Part shown: positions 1-6,450 of the stretch, piece after piece
Layout of the letters: each line of letters opens with the position of its first letter
How positions within the stretch are numbered: position 1 is the stretch's first letter
From: Bacteroidales bacterium UBA5281
GTDB lineage: Bacteria > Bacteroidota > Bacteroidia > Bacteroidales > Lentimicrobiaceae
Length of the DNA: 12,402 nucleotides
Direction of reading: 5' to 3'
NCBI GenBank assembly: GCA_002410555.1
Contig: DHSR01000073.1
Span: 554 to 12,955, forward strand
Made by a program: the position numbers and the translations under genes
The notes under the pieces: generated by a model
Told to the model about the DNA's origin: nothing
Databases searched by the model: none
The model's input: the letters and a program-made list of their open reading frames with translations, nothing else

Positions 1-64
1 GTGCCGAAGGCGGATGAGGTAGGAGGGGACAATGGGACGGGTAAAATGGGAGAGAATTTCTTAT

Positions 65-124
65 CTCTAACCTCTAACGTCTCACCTCTCAACGCTCACC
101 TCTCCCTGCTCACCGCTCAACTCC
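65..124. repeat. Imperfect 7-bp tandem repeat (about 8 units)
   Basis: From 65 the plus strand reads in 7-base steps: CTCTAAC, CTCTAAC, GTCTCAC, CTCTCAA, CGCTCAC, CTCTCCC, TGCTCAC, CGCTCAA, then a partial unit. The shared core is roughly YCTCAM. The array is pyrimidine-rich on plus and ends about five bases from the stop codon of the minus-strand DUF202 gene, so it would form a purine-rich 3' tail of that transcript. Bases 1-60 are conversely purine-rich, and GGGAGAG at 48-54 is complementary to CTCTCCC at 100-106, so a hairpin is possible. The plus frame from base 1 stays open to a stop at 130-132, but the encoded peptide is low-complexity and I do not regard it as a gene. Confidence 0.75.
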
Positions 125-128
125 AAAA

Positions 129-515
129 TTAAATCGTTGTCAACAGATAAATAATAAGGATTATCCCGCCTACAATCATAATAAATGTTATAATCAATGA
201 CAGTGTGGATCGGGGTGCAAAATAGTTGTCTTGTAAGTGTTTATTATTTATCTTATACTGAATAAAAGCAAATAAGGCAACAACTACGCCTACGGCGACC
301 ATAATTACCCCTACCAGTGCTGAATAAACCTGTGATGGTAAAGTGCTGCCCTCTATTAACAATGACAGTTGCTTTAAAAATAGCGCGAATTTAACAATAA
401 CAAAACCAAAGCCCATTAACGCTATGCTGGTACGTATCCAGGCAAGAAAGGTCCGCTCGTTAGCCAGATGCTCCCGAGACCGGTCTATGGAGTTTTTGTT
501 GTTTTTATCTGTCAT
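129..515 (-). CDS. DUF202 (YidH-like) small membrane protein
   Basis: This 128-residue protein matches the DUF202/YidH family of small inner-membrane proteins, whose function is not established. The family signature is visible in the N-terminal third: LANERTFLAWIRTSIALMGFGF at about residues 17-38, with the conserved Asn-Glu-Arg-Thr and Trp-Ile-Arg just before the first membrane segment. Three hydrophobic segments are seen, at about 27-50, 64-86 and 104-126. The N-terminal 16 residues are polar and charged, and the charged loop at 87-102 suggests a cytoplasmic face. The length is normal for a single-domain member. The start is the ATG at 513-515; upstream there is only a weak A-rich stretch and no Shine-Dalgarno. 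The gene appears monocistronic, with a repeat array directly downstream and a long empty region upstream. Confidence 0.88.
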   Translation of the reverse strand: MTDKNNKNSIDRSREHLANERTFLAWIRTSIALMGFGFVIVKFALFLKQLSLLIEGSTLPSQVYSALVGVIMVAVGVVVALFAFIQYKINNKHLQDNYFAPRSTLSLIITFIMIVGGIILIIYLLTTI

Positions 516-837
516 ATTTTCTGTACTTAACCGGCTGGCTTAAATAAAATGGGGTTCCCTTTTGCCTTTTATTTATTAACCAAACATTAACATGTAAACG
601 TTTAAACTATCAAGACCGTAAATGGTTTAATTTCGGAGCATTAAAATTCGATCTATAAATCATCAGGTGGTCACTACGGTTTTAACTCCTTTAAGTCCTT
701 TTAATTCATTTACATCACAACGTAATTCTACGAGCATAAGCAAATGAGCTAATGCATTGATTTATTGCAATTCTGCTTAGTATTGTGTGCCAAATTGTCG
801 GGGATCAAAAACAATCGAGACTAATTTTTAACCTATA

Positions 838-845
838 TATATTTG
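838..845 (+). promoter_or_regulatory. Candidate Bacteroidota -7 box (TATATTTG)
   Basis: TATATTTG fits the TAnnTTTG -7 consensus of the primary Bacteroidota sigma factor and faces the TPR gene starting at 1040. No TTG is present at the expected -33 distance (the bases near 816-819 are CGAG), and the implied leader would be close to 190 nt. An AT-rich octamer like this can occur by chance, so the call is weak. Confidence 0.25.
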
Positions 846-1028
846 ACCTGGATCCCGATTTACTGTTATATTATGCAATGGTCAATTTGGGAATATTGAT
901 CTCCGGACGTTTCTTATAATGAACTCTACAGATGCCTGCCGGCAAAATCAGCTTTAACTCTGGAATGTTGTGGCTGTAATTGTGTCACCCATCAATGAAT
1001 TGCATGATTTTTGAATAACAAACCTTTC

Positions 1029-1034
1029 AGGAGA
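1029..1034 (+). promoter_or_regulatory. Shine-Dalgarno site of the large TPR gene
   Basis: AGGAGA lies 5 bases before the ATG at 1040, a canonical Shine-Dalgarno at good spacing. It stands out because the other starts in this window have no such site, as is usual in Bacteroidota. It fixes the start codon of the downstream gene. Confidence 0.7.
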
Positions 1035-1039
1035 ATAAC

Positions 1040-3271
1040 ATGAACAATCAAACAACAGAAGTCTGGTACAATCGAGTACTTATTTTACTTAAACAGCGCC
1101 GACTAATAGATGCCCTTGACAAATTGCAGGCAGTTGCCCAGGCCGAAGATTCTACCGGCATTTTGCCGCAACTGGAGGAAGTGCGTTTTATGTATGGTAA
1201 TATGTTGAAATACACTGCTAAGGGCATAAATGATCCTCAACATGAGTTGATATACAATCGCTTGCTTTCTTCTACCTATGGACTTGCGGATAAATTGCAT
1301 CAGGTGAGTCTGAGTAAAAAAGGTGGACGCATTGTTGCCATGAAAAAAGACATGGAGCATGAACTTCGTCGCGAAAGACAAGATATGGCTGAGAGATTGC
1401 AGGGATTGTCATTTGATCATGAACTGGATGAAATGCTGCGCAGTACTGAGCTTTTCAGCGACGAAAGCGAAAGTGAAGGTGCAATGCGACATCGGCAATC
1501 CATATTTAAAATATTTAATCAGTTATGGCTCAGCGATAATTTCTCCGAAGATGACGCCAGTATGGTTCTTCGTATATTCAACAGCGATTCCATACCCTGG
1601 TTTGAAAAATCAATGATGGTAAGTGCGCTTACACTGGGCCTGTTACGCATTTTTGATGCAAGGCGCCTTCAATTATTGGTTGAACTTTATCAGCATCCCG
1701 ATCCGCAAATCAATCAGCGTGCGCTGGTGGGCTTACTGATTTCTTTTAAGATACACGACGACAGAATTCAATTAAACCATGCCCTGATGTCGGTATTAAC
1801 TCCTTTAAACAACAATCCGGATTTTGCAACAGAAGCCCTTTCAGTAATAATTCAGTTTATCCGGGCTACGGATACCGAAAAGATCACACGTAAATTTCAG
1901 GATGAAGTCATTCCTGACATCATACGTTTCAATGAAGAATTGAGCGAAAAACTCAATCTGGATAATCTGATGACGACCGACGAATTTGAAGATAAGAATC
2001 CTGATTGGGAAAAATATTTTGACAATCAGCCCGGACTGGTGCAGAAACTTGAAGAGATGACCAACATGCAAATGGAAGGCGGCGATGTCTTTTTGGGTGC
2101 TTTCGCCATGTTAAAGTCTTTCTCTTTTTTCAATGCATTGCCCAATTGGTTTATGCCTTTTTATCCGGAACATTTTGAGGTTCAAAAAGCGCTTTCTAAT
2201 GAAACTGAAGCCCTGAAAAACGCTATGTTGCTAGGAATAGGCCGGTCTGTTTATTTGTGTAATTCTGATAAGTTTTCGTTTGTGCTTAACTTAAATCGTT
2301 TGCCAGAGGCTCAAAAGCGGATGATGGGACAAATGTTTGCAGCAGAAGCTGAACAAATTCAGGAATTGCTGTCAGAAGAGTTGAGCGATCCCGGCTTACG
2401 TAAGAAACGGATAATCATTCAGTATATTCAGGATTTGTATCGCTTTTTTAAGCTACATCCCGTACGTGCTGAAATTGGCGATGTATTTACGCCGGCATTT
2501 AAAATGCATCGTACTGGTATTTTCACTCAATTGATAACGAATACGGATATTTTTAAAAAGATAGCTGCCTTTTATTTTGACAATAATCACTATGAAGAGG
2601 CCCTGGAATTATATATTATTTTAGGCAAATCTGGTGAGGCCTATGCTGAATTGTATGAGAAGTCAGCTTATTGCCATCAGCAATTGGGTGATTACGTGGA
2701 AGCCATTGCTAATTACCGGAAGGCAGATTTGTTCGATACCAACAGGTCGTGGTTATTGGGTAAAATAGCCCAATGTCATCTTAAACTGAATCAAACCCGC
2801 GAAGCTCTCAATGTATGGCTTGAACTGGCTAAACTTGAACCAGATAATCTTCGTGTGGCCTCGGCTATTGGTACCTGCTATTTAAATCTGGGAGAAACAG
2901 ATAAGGCGTTAGAATATTTTTACCGCATTGAATTTGCCGACCCGGGTTCACCCAAAGCCATGCGACCGGTAGCCTGGTGCCTTTTTATACTCAATCGTCC
3001 CCAGGATGCAGCCGGTTATTATGAACAACTTCTGGCTCTTGATCCCAATGCTTTTGATTATATGAACGCCGGACATGTGGCTTTGGTACTCAATAAAATA
3101 GAGGTTGCAGCAGAGCATTATATAAACAGTTTACATTTGCGTAACAATGATGTAACCACTTTTTTGAAAGGCTTTACATCTGATCGCAAGTATTTAATAG
3201 CCAATGGAGTGGATGAAGAACTCCTCCCGCTGGTTCTTGACTACGTGAGGTATTCTCTGAAAGATAATTAA
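1040..3271 (+). CDS. Large cytoplasmic TPR-repeat protein of unknown function
   Basis: The product has 743 residues and neither a signal peptide nor a membrane segment, so it is probably cytoplasmic. The C-terminal part, from about residue 508 to 700, contains five to six tetratricopeptide repeats. These include NNHYEEALELY, LGDYVEAIANYRKA, LNQTREALNVWLELAKLEPD, LGETDKALEYFYRIEFADP and a unit with AAGYYEQLLALDPN. TPR arrays form superhelical scaffolds for protein-protein contacts. The first 500 residues are helical-looking and charged, with no catalytic motif I recognise; they may be degenerate helical repeats (for example NHALMSVLTPLNNNPDFATEAL). I recall similar TPR proteins as conserved hypotheticals in Bacteroidales. 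The start is secured by AGGAGA five bases upstream of the ATG. The gene stands alone; its stop lies 11 bp from that of the convergent GyrI-like gene. A scaffold or adaptor role is inference. Confidence 0.85.
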   Translation: MNNQTTEVWYNRVLILLKQRRLIDALDKLQAVAQAEDSTGILPQLEEVRFMYGNMLKYTAKGINDPQHELIYNRLLSSTYGLADKLHQVSLSKKGGRIVAMKKDMEHELRRERQDMAERLQGLSFDHELDEMLRSTELFSDESESEGAMRHRQSIFKIFNQLWLSDNFSEDDASMVLRIFNSDSIPWFEKSMMVSALTLGLLRIFDARRLQLLVELYQHPDPQINQRALVGLLISFKIHDDRIQLNHALMSVLTPLNNNPDFATEALSVIIQFIRATDTEKITRKFQDEVIPDIIRFNEELSEKLNLDNLMTTDEFEDKNPDWEKYFDNQPGLVQKLEEMTNMQMEGGDVFLGAFAMLKSFSFFNALPNWFMPFYPEHFEVQKALSNETEALKNAMLLGIGRSVYLCNSDKFSFVLNLNRLPEAQKRMMGQMFAAEAEQIQELLSEELSDPGLRKKRIIIQYIQDLYRFFKLHPVRAEIGDVFTPAFKMHRTGIFTQLITNTDIFKKIAAFYFDNNHYEEALELYIILGKSGEAYAELYEKSAYCHQQLGDYVEAIANYRKADLFDTNRSWLLGKIAQCHLKLNQTREALNVWLELAKLEPDNLRVASAIGTCYLNLGETDKALEYFYRIEFADPGSPKAMRPVAWCLFILNRPQDAAGYYEQLLALDPNAFDYMNAGHVALVLNKIEVAAEHYINSLHLRNNDVTTFLKGFTSDRKYLIANGVDEELLPLVLDYVRYSLKDN

Positions 3272-3288
3272 TTGATAAATAATTAATT
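3266..3288. other. AT-rich inverted repeat across two convergent stop codons
   Basis: AATTAATT at 3266-3273 and again at 3281-3288 are separated by GATAAAT. Each half is itself palindromic, so the pair can fold either as a hairpin or as two separate sites. The left half contains the TAA of the plus-strand TPR gene and the right half the stop of the minus-strand gene. It has no GC stem, so it is at best a weak bidirectional terminator; a T-run (TTTTTAT) follows on the plus strand. Confidence 0.35.
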
Positions 3289-3891
3289 GGTTTTTATATC
3301 CGTTATTAATCCAGGACGGGAAGGGGATAAATATAATACTTTTTTATCGTTGGTGTAAATTTCAATAAAGGGGGCATCCATCAATTGATGCTCCTTTTTA
3401 TATGTGATGATGGCCGGATAAATTTTTACCCTTCCGGCGAACAAAGAAATACCGCTTCTAAAAGGAATACGGGCAGAAACAAAATGCTGACGCGGTAAAA
3501 TCCTAAGCTTGTATTTTTTTCTCAGATCATTGATCAGCAAGGTGTCTGAATTTTTCAGAATTATTCCTGCTTCTGCATTAAGTGCCTTACTTTCGTAATT
3601 GCGGGGATTATTCTCGTAGTAGATAAACTTATCGGCTGCACTTATGCCATCTTCCTTCTCCAGAATATTTTTAAGGCTGTCCATGGTATTTCGCGCTCCT
3701 CCGTAAGGGCCTGAATAATCTGCGTATACCATATAATATGGACCCATGAGATGTTCACTCACTTCGGCATTACTAAAAAATCCCGACCAGGCCATAAACA
3801 CTACGGCCGCAGAAGGCAAGGTGAGTATCAATATGACAAAAGAAAGGAAAACTCTTTTTCGGGTACTGTTTTTATGATAATTGCTAATCAT
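3283..3891 (-). CDS. Membrane-anchored GyrI-like domain protein
   Basis: This is a 202-residue protein. Residues 1-12 are basic, 13-37 form one hydrophobic segment (VFLSFVILILTLPSAAVVFMAW), and the rest is soluble and probably faces the periplasm. From about 50 to 190 the pattern resembles the GyrI-like small-molecule-binding fold found in AraC-type effector domains: a strand ending YADYSGPYGGA (56-66) followed by a helix, then FIYYENNP (89-96), the Glu-Ala-Gly strand (107-109), the second-half repeat ISLFAGRVKIYPAI (148-161), and PFIEIYTND near the end (174-182). It lacks a DNA-binding domain, so it is not an AraC regulator. The ligand is unknown. It is preceded by a plausible promoter at 3925-3955 and lies downstream of ogt on the same strand across a gap of about 115 bp. 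An uncharacterised heme- or lipid-binding variant of the fold is an alternative. Confidence 0.7.
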   Translation of the reverse strand: MISNYHKNSTRKRVFLSFVILILTLPSAAVVFMAWSGFFSNAEVSEHLMGPYYMVYADYSGPYGGARNTMDSLKNILEKEDGISAADKFIYYENNPRNYESKALNAEAGIILKNSDTLLINDLRKKYKLRILPRQHFVSARIPFRSGISLFAGRVKIYPAIITYKKEHQLMDAPFIEIYTNDKKVLYLSPSRPGLITDIKTN

Positions 3892-3924
3892 TTTTTGCTG
3901 TTTGGATTATTGTCAGGGAAGTAA

Positions 3925-3955
3925 CTTAAATACCAAAACAACGATTTTGTTCAAA
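3925..3955 (-). promoter_or_regulatory. Candidate promoter of the GyrI-like gene
   Basis: On the minus strand, TTTG at 3955-3952 is followed after exactly 19 bases by TATTTAAG at 3932-3925. This fits the Bacteroidota arrangement of a -33 TTTG and a -7 TAnnTTTG: -33 box and spacing are good, while the -7 box matches the initial TA, a T and the final G. The implied leader to the ATG at 3891 is about 30 nt. It would let the gene be expressed separately from the upstream ogt. Confidence 0.45.
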
Positions 3956-4006
3956 GCATCATATTAGAATAATGTCATTCGGTCGAAATATTCCAATGTA
4001 ACAGGA

Positions 4007-4489
4007 CTAAGCCTTCAATTGAAAGCGCATGTTTGCCGCTTCATGACGGAGCAACCATTTTTTCCTGTCTATCCCTCCGGCATAACCTGATAGTTGTCCA
4101 CGGCTGCCAATTACCCGGTGACATGGCACTACAACCAGTAAAGGATTGGCTCCTACGGCAAGACCTACTGCCCGCGCTCCGTTTTTCACCCCCATTTGCT
4201 GTGCAATCTCTTTGTAGGTAAGTGTTTTCCCATAAGGGATATTCATAACAATTTTCCACACGGCCAGTTGAAAAGCAGTACCGTCTGGTTCGATATCAAT
4301 ATCAAAAGTTTGCCGCCTGCCGGAGAAGTAATCGTCAAGCTGAACGGCAATGGAAGATAATTCATCAGGGATGTGCCTTTCAGCGGAGCTATCATCAAAA
4401 ACAACGCCATCCAGTATTCCGGACCTTGCCGAAATCCTAAGTGTACCCGCCGGGGTGACAATTGAAGCGGTTATGATTTCATTCAGCAT
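4007..4489 (-). CDS. ogt: Methylated-DNA--protein-cysteine S-methyltransferase (Ogt/MGMT)
   Basis: This enzyme removes O6-alkyl groups from guanine (and O4-methyl from thymine) in DNA by irreversible transfer to its own active-site cysteine, in the cytoplasm. The 160-residue length is typical of the single-domain Ogt form; there is no Ada N-terminal or AraC domain. The catalytic signature VPCHRVIGSRGQLSGYAGG covers about residues 121-139, with Cys123 as alkyl acceptor and His124/Arg125 beside it. FQLAVWKIVMNIPYGKTLTYKEIA (73-96) is the conserved start of the catalytic domain, and ARAVGLAVGANP (105-116) carries the Arg that inserts into DNA in this family. The gene begins one base after the stop codon of the YfcC-type transporter gene, so the two are very likely cotranscribed, possibly with translational coupling. 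No metabolic link between repair and transport is evident. Confidence 0.95.
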   Translation of the reverse strand: MLNEIITASIVTPAGTLRISARSGILDGVVFDDSSAERHIPDELSSIAVQLDDYFSGRRQTFDIDIEPDGTAFQLAVWKIVMNIPYGKTLTYKEIAQQMGVKNGARAVGLAVGANPLLVVVPCHRVIGSRGQLSGYAGGIDRKKWLLRHEAANMRFQLKA

Positions 4490-4490
4490 T

Positions 4491-6092
4491 TTAAAATCCG
4501 TTTAGCTCCATTGTAACCGTAGGAATTAATAATAAAAAGCCAAGAATGATCAGGATAATCATCAGTGGAGTGATCCATCTGACCCATTTGTCGAAAGGGA
4601 TTTTAGCTACTCCCAGTGCGCCTATAAGTACGCCCGAAGTTGGTGTAATCATATTGGTAAAACCATCGCCAAACTGAAAAGCCATTACAGTAGCTTGCCG
4701 CGATAAGCCGATAAGGTCAGAAAACTGTGACATTATAGGCATGGTAAGTGCCGCCTTGGCTGAGCCTGAAGGTATAAAAACATTTATTCCGGTTTGTATA
4801 AGATACATGGTGCCCACAGTAGCTATGTTTCCCATGTCGGCCATTGCACCAGACATGCGATGTAGCAGTGTATCTATGATTTGTCCGTTTTGAAGTATGA
4901 CAATGATTCCTCCTGCCAGACCTACTACCAGTGCTGCACTGGTGATGTCTTTAACTCCTTCCAGAAAAAGAGATGTAATCCGGTTGGGAGAATAGTTCAT
5001 GGAGATGCCTGAAAGTATACCCAGGGCCATGAAAAGAGTAGCGATTTCCATGACATACCATCCATAACCCATTACCCCCACAATTAAAAGAATAATAGTA
5101 AAAGAGAGTAGGTCAAGTATAAAAAAATGTACTGATTTTTTTAACGAAAACCATCCGGAAATTACAAAAGCAATGGCCAGCACTGGAAATACCGGCCAGG
5201 TAACTGAGGCATTACCTACGGTAAGTGTGGTAAATGGATAGGCAAAAGCCACAACCGAACCTATCGCACTTAGCGCAATAAATATAATAATGGCTGATAA
5301 TGGCCGGTGGTAAGTGATAGCATCTGAGCTTTCCTGCTGGCGCTGCCGCCAGTAGGCATCATTTTCATAAACCAGTGAGCGTTTGGGGTGTTTTTTAATA
5401 CGATGCATATATCGCAAAATAAATGCAATACCCACTATATTGATGACTATCCAGCAAAAGAAGCGATATTCTATACCTGAGAACAATGGCAGATGGGAGA
5501 GTCCCTGGGCAATGCCGATGGTAAACGGATTAAGCAAAGCTCCGGCAAAACCCAAAGCTGCGGCAACATAGCAGATATACAAACCTACAATTGAATCATA
5601 GCCCATTTTTATGCTCAGTGGAACGAAAATAATTACAAAGGCAATGGTTTCCTCACTCATACCAAAGGTTGCCCCAAAGATGCTGAACAGCAGAATAATC
5701 ATGGTCATAATGATATTGTCGGTGCCCAGCCGGCGAAAAGTCCTGACTTTGTTTAGGGCTTCCGCTTTTCGAAGGAAAGCCATAATTCCCACATCAATGG
5801 CCTTACTTTCATTCATAATCCAGAAGGCTCCGCCAATCATCAGTATAAATACGATGATGTCGGCCCGGTCAACGAATCCATCAAAGAAAGCAGAGAAAAT
5901 CTGCCAGGTTTGCGGCTGACTTTCGGAATAGGTAAAGGAATCTTCGGTAACCACTTCCCGGGGTGTACCATTTACTTCTATGGTTTCACGGTGATAGTAG
6001 CCACCAGGTACGATCCAGGTAAGTGCTGCAGAAAGCAGTATAAGGTAAAAGATGATGACGTAGGTATGGGGGAATTTCCGTTTTTTTGTCAT
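4491..6092 (-). CDS. YfcC/DcuC-family membrane transporter
   Basis: The 533-residue protein is an integral membrane carrier of the YfcC branch of the C4-dicarboxylate carrier (DcuC-like) family, within the ion-transporter superfamily. Family hallmarks are the N-terminal FPHTYVIIFYLILLSAALTWIVPGG, GGAFWIMNES, the block beginning GMSEETIAFVIIFVPLSIKMGYD (about 144 onward) and continuing FAGALLNPFTIGIAQ, and in the second half FIPSGSAKAALTMPIM (about 436) and FQFGDGFTNMITPTSG (about 471). Roughly 11-13 hydrophobic segments are visible. The substrate is uncertain: relatives are annotated for dicarboxylates, basic amino acids or peptides. I chose the ATG at 6090-6092, giving MTKKRKFPHTY. A longer frame begins at a TTG (6113), but that TTG lies inside a -7-like promoter box, so it is unlikely to be used. 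ogt follows after one base in the probable operon. Confidence 0.9.
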   Translation of the reverse strand: MTKKRKFPHTYVIIFYLILLSAALTWIVPGGYYHRETIEVNGTPREVVTEDSFTYSESQPQTWQIFSAFFDGFVDRADIIVFILMIGGAFWIMNESKAIDVGIMAFLRKAEALNKVRTFRRLGTDNIIMTMIILLFSIFGATFGMSEETIAFVIIFVPLSIKMGYDSIVGLYICYVAAALGFAGALLNPFTIGIAQGLSHLPLFSGIEYRFFCWIVINIVGIAFILRYMHRIKKHPKRSLVYENDAYWRQRQQESSDAITYHRPLSAIIIFIALSAIGSVVAFAYPFTTLTVGNASVTWPVFPVLAIAFVISGWFSLKKSVHFFILDLLSFTIILLIVGVMGYGWYVMEIATLFMALGILSGISMNYSPNRITSLFLEGVKDITSAALVVGLAGGIIVILQNGQIIDTLLHRMSGAMADMGNIATVGTMYLIQTGINVFIPSGSAKAALTMPIMSQFSDLIGLSRQATVMAFQFGDGFTNMITPTSGVLIGALGVAKIPFDKWVRWITPLMIILIILGFLLLIPTVTMELNGF

Positions 6093-6450
6093 AAAGGAAA
6101 GATTGAGGGGCAAATATAGGCAATTTCAGGAACCTCATTTTCGTAAACTGTTCAAGAATAAAAACATTGAGCCCTTACCTTCTCACCCATTCCTATAAAT
6201 AAAGGATGAGCAGATTGTGCAAAAAGCAGGGTGCTGCAATCTATTAGAAAAGTGCTTAAAAAGGTTCTCTCCCTTTCCTCAGGGGCGCAAAAAATGGTAA
6301 AAACCCAAACCATGTTTCCAGTCCCACCAATATCGAATAATGTTGAATAATGTCATATGATAATTTATACTTATGCCAACAATTTTTAAATGTTGCTGTT
6401 AATTTAATTGCAAACAGAAAATCTTCGATTGCTCAAATACATTTCTTCCT
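6093..6450. other. Divergent intergenic region between two transporters
   Basis: These about 360 bp separate the starts of the YfcC-type gene (minus) and the AbgT-type gene (plus) and should hold both promoters. Visible signals are the -7-like box at 6111-6118 on minus, and a 10-bp direct repeat, GAATAATGT at 6335-6343 and again at 6345-6353, about 100 bp before the plus-strand start. The second copy runs into TCATATGA, an 8-bp palindrome. There is no Shine-Dalgarno before the ATG at 6451. I see no gene, RNA structure or riboswitch that I recognise. Confidence 0.6.
6111..6118 (-). promoter_or_regulatory. Candidate -7 box for the YfcC/ogt operon
   Basis: On minus, TATATTTG matches the TAnnTTTG consensus exactly and lies 18 bases before the ATG at 6092, which would leave a leader of only about 10-15 nt. 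No TTTG is seen 19-20 bases further upstream, where the sequence is A-rich. The box overlaps the alternative TTG start, which argues for the ATG. Confidence 0.4.

Larger units (their letters stand above)
516..1039. other. Divergent intergenic region without a recognisable gene
   Basis: About 520 bp lie between the start of the DUF202 gene (minus) and the start of the large TPR gene (plus). I find no open frame with coding character, no tRNA and no riboswitch I recognise. It holds one -7-like promoter box for the plus-strand gene at 838-845, the palindrome GTTTAAAC near 599-606, and a good ribosome binding site at 1029-1034. The rest is AT-rich and nondescript. An unrecognised small RNA cannot be excluded. 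Confidence 0.6.

Noticed and set aside
1..132. Open frame in plus frame 1 from the window edge to a stop at 130-132
   Set aside because: The sequence is low-complexity and its second half is the 7-bp repeat; the peptide has no recognisable conservation. It could be the tail of a gene beyond the edge, but nothing supports this.
516..1039. tRNA or small protein gene in the long left intergenic region
   Set aside because: No cloverleaf arms or T-loop sequence were found, and all frames are broken by frequent stops without a plausible start.
5611..5919. 102-residue plus-strand open frame within the YfcC-type gene
   Set aside because: It is antisense to conserved transporter motifs and has no coding support of its own.
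6121..6450. Folate- or amino-acid-type riboswitch before abgT
   Set aside because: I looked for a conserved aptamer-like arrangement of stems and found only short chance pairings; no terminator or anti-terminator pair is visible.
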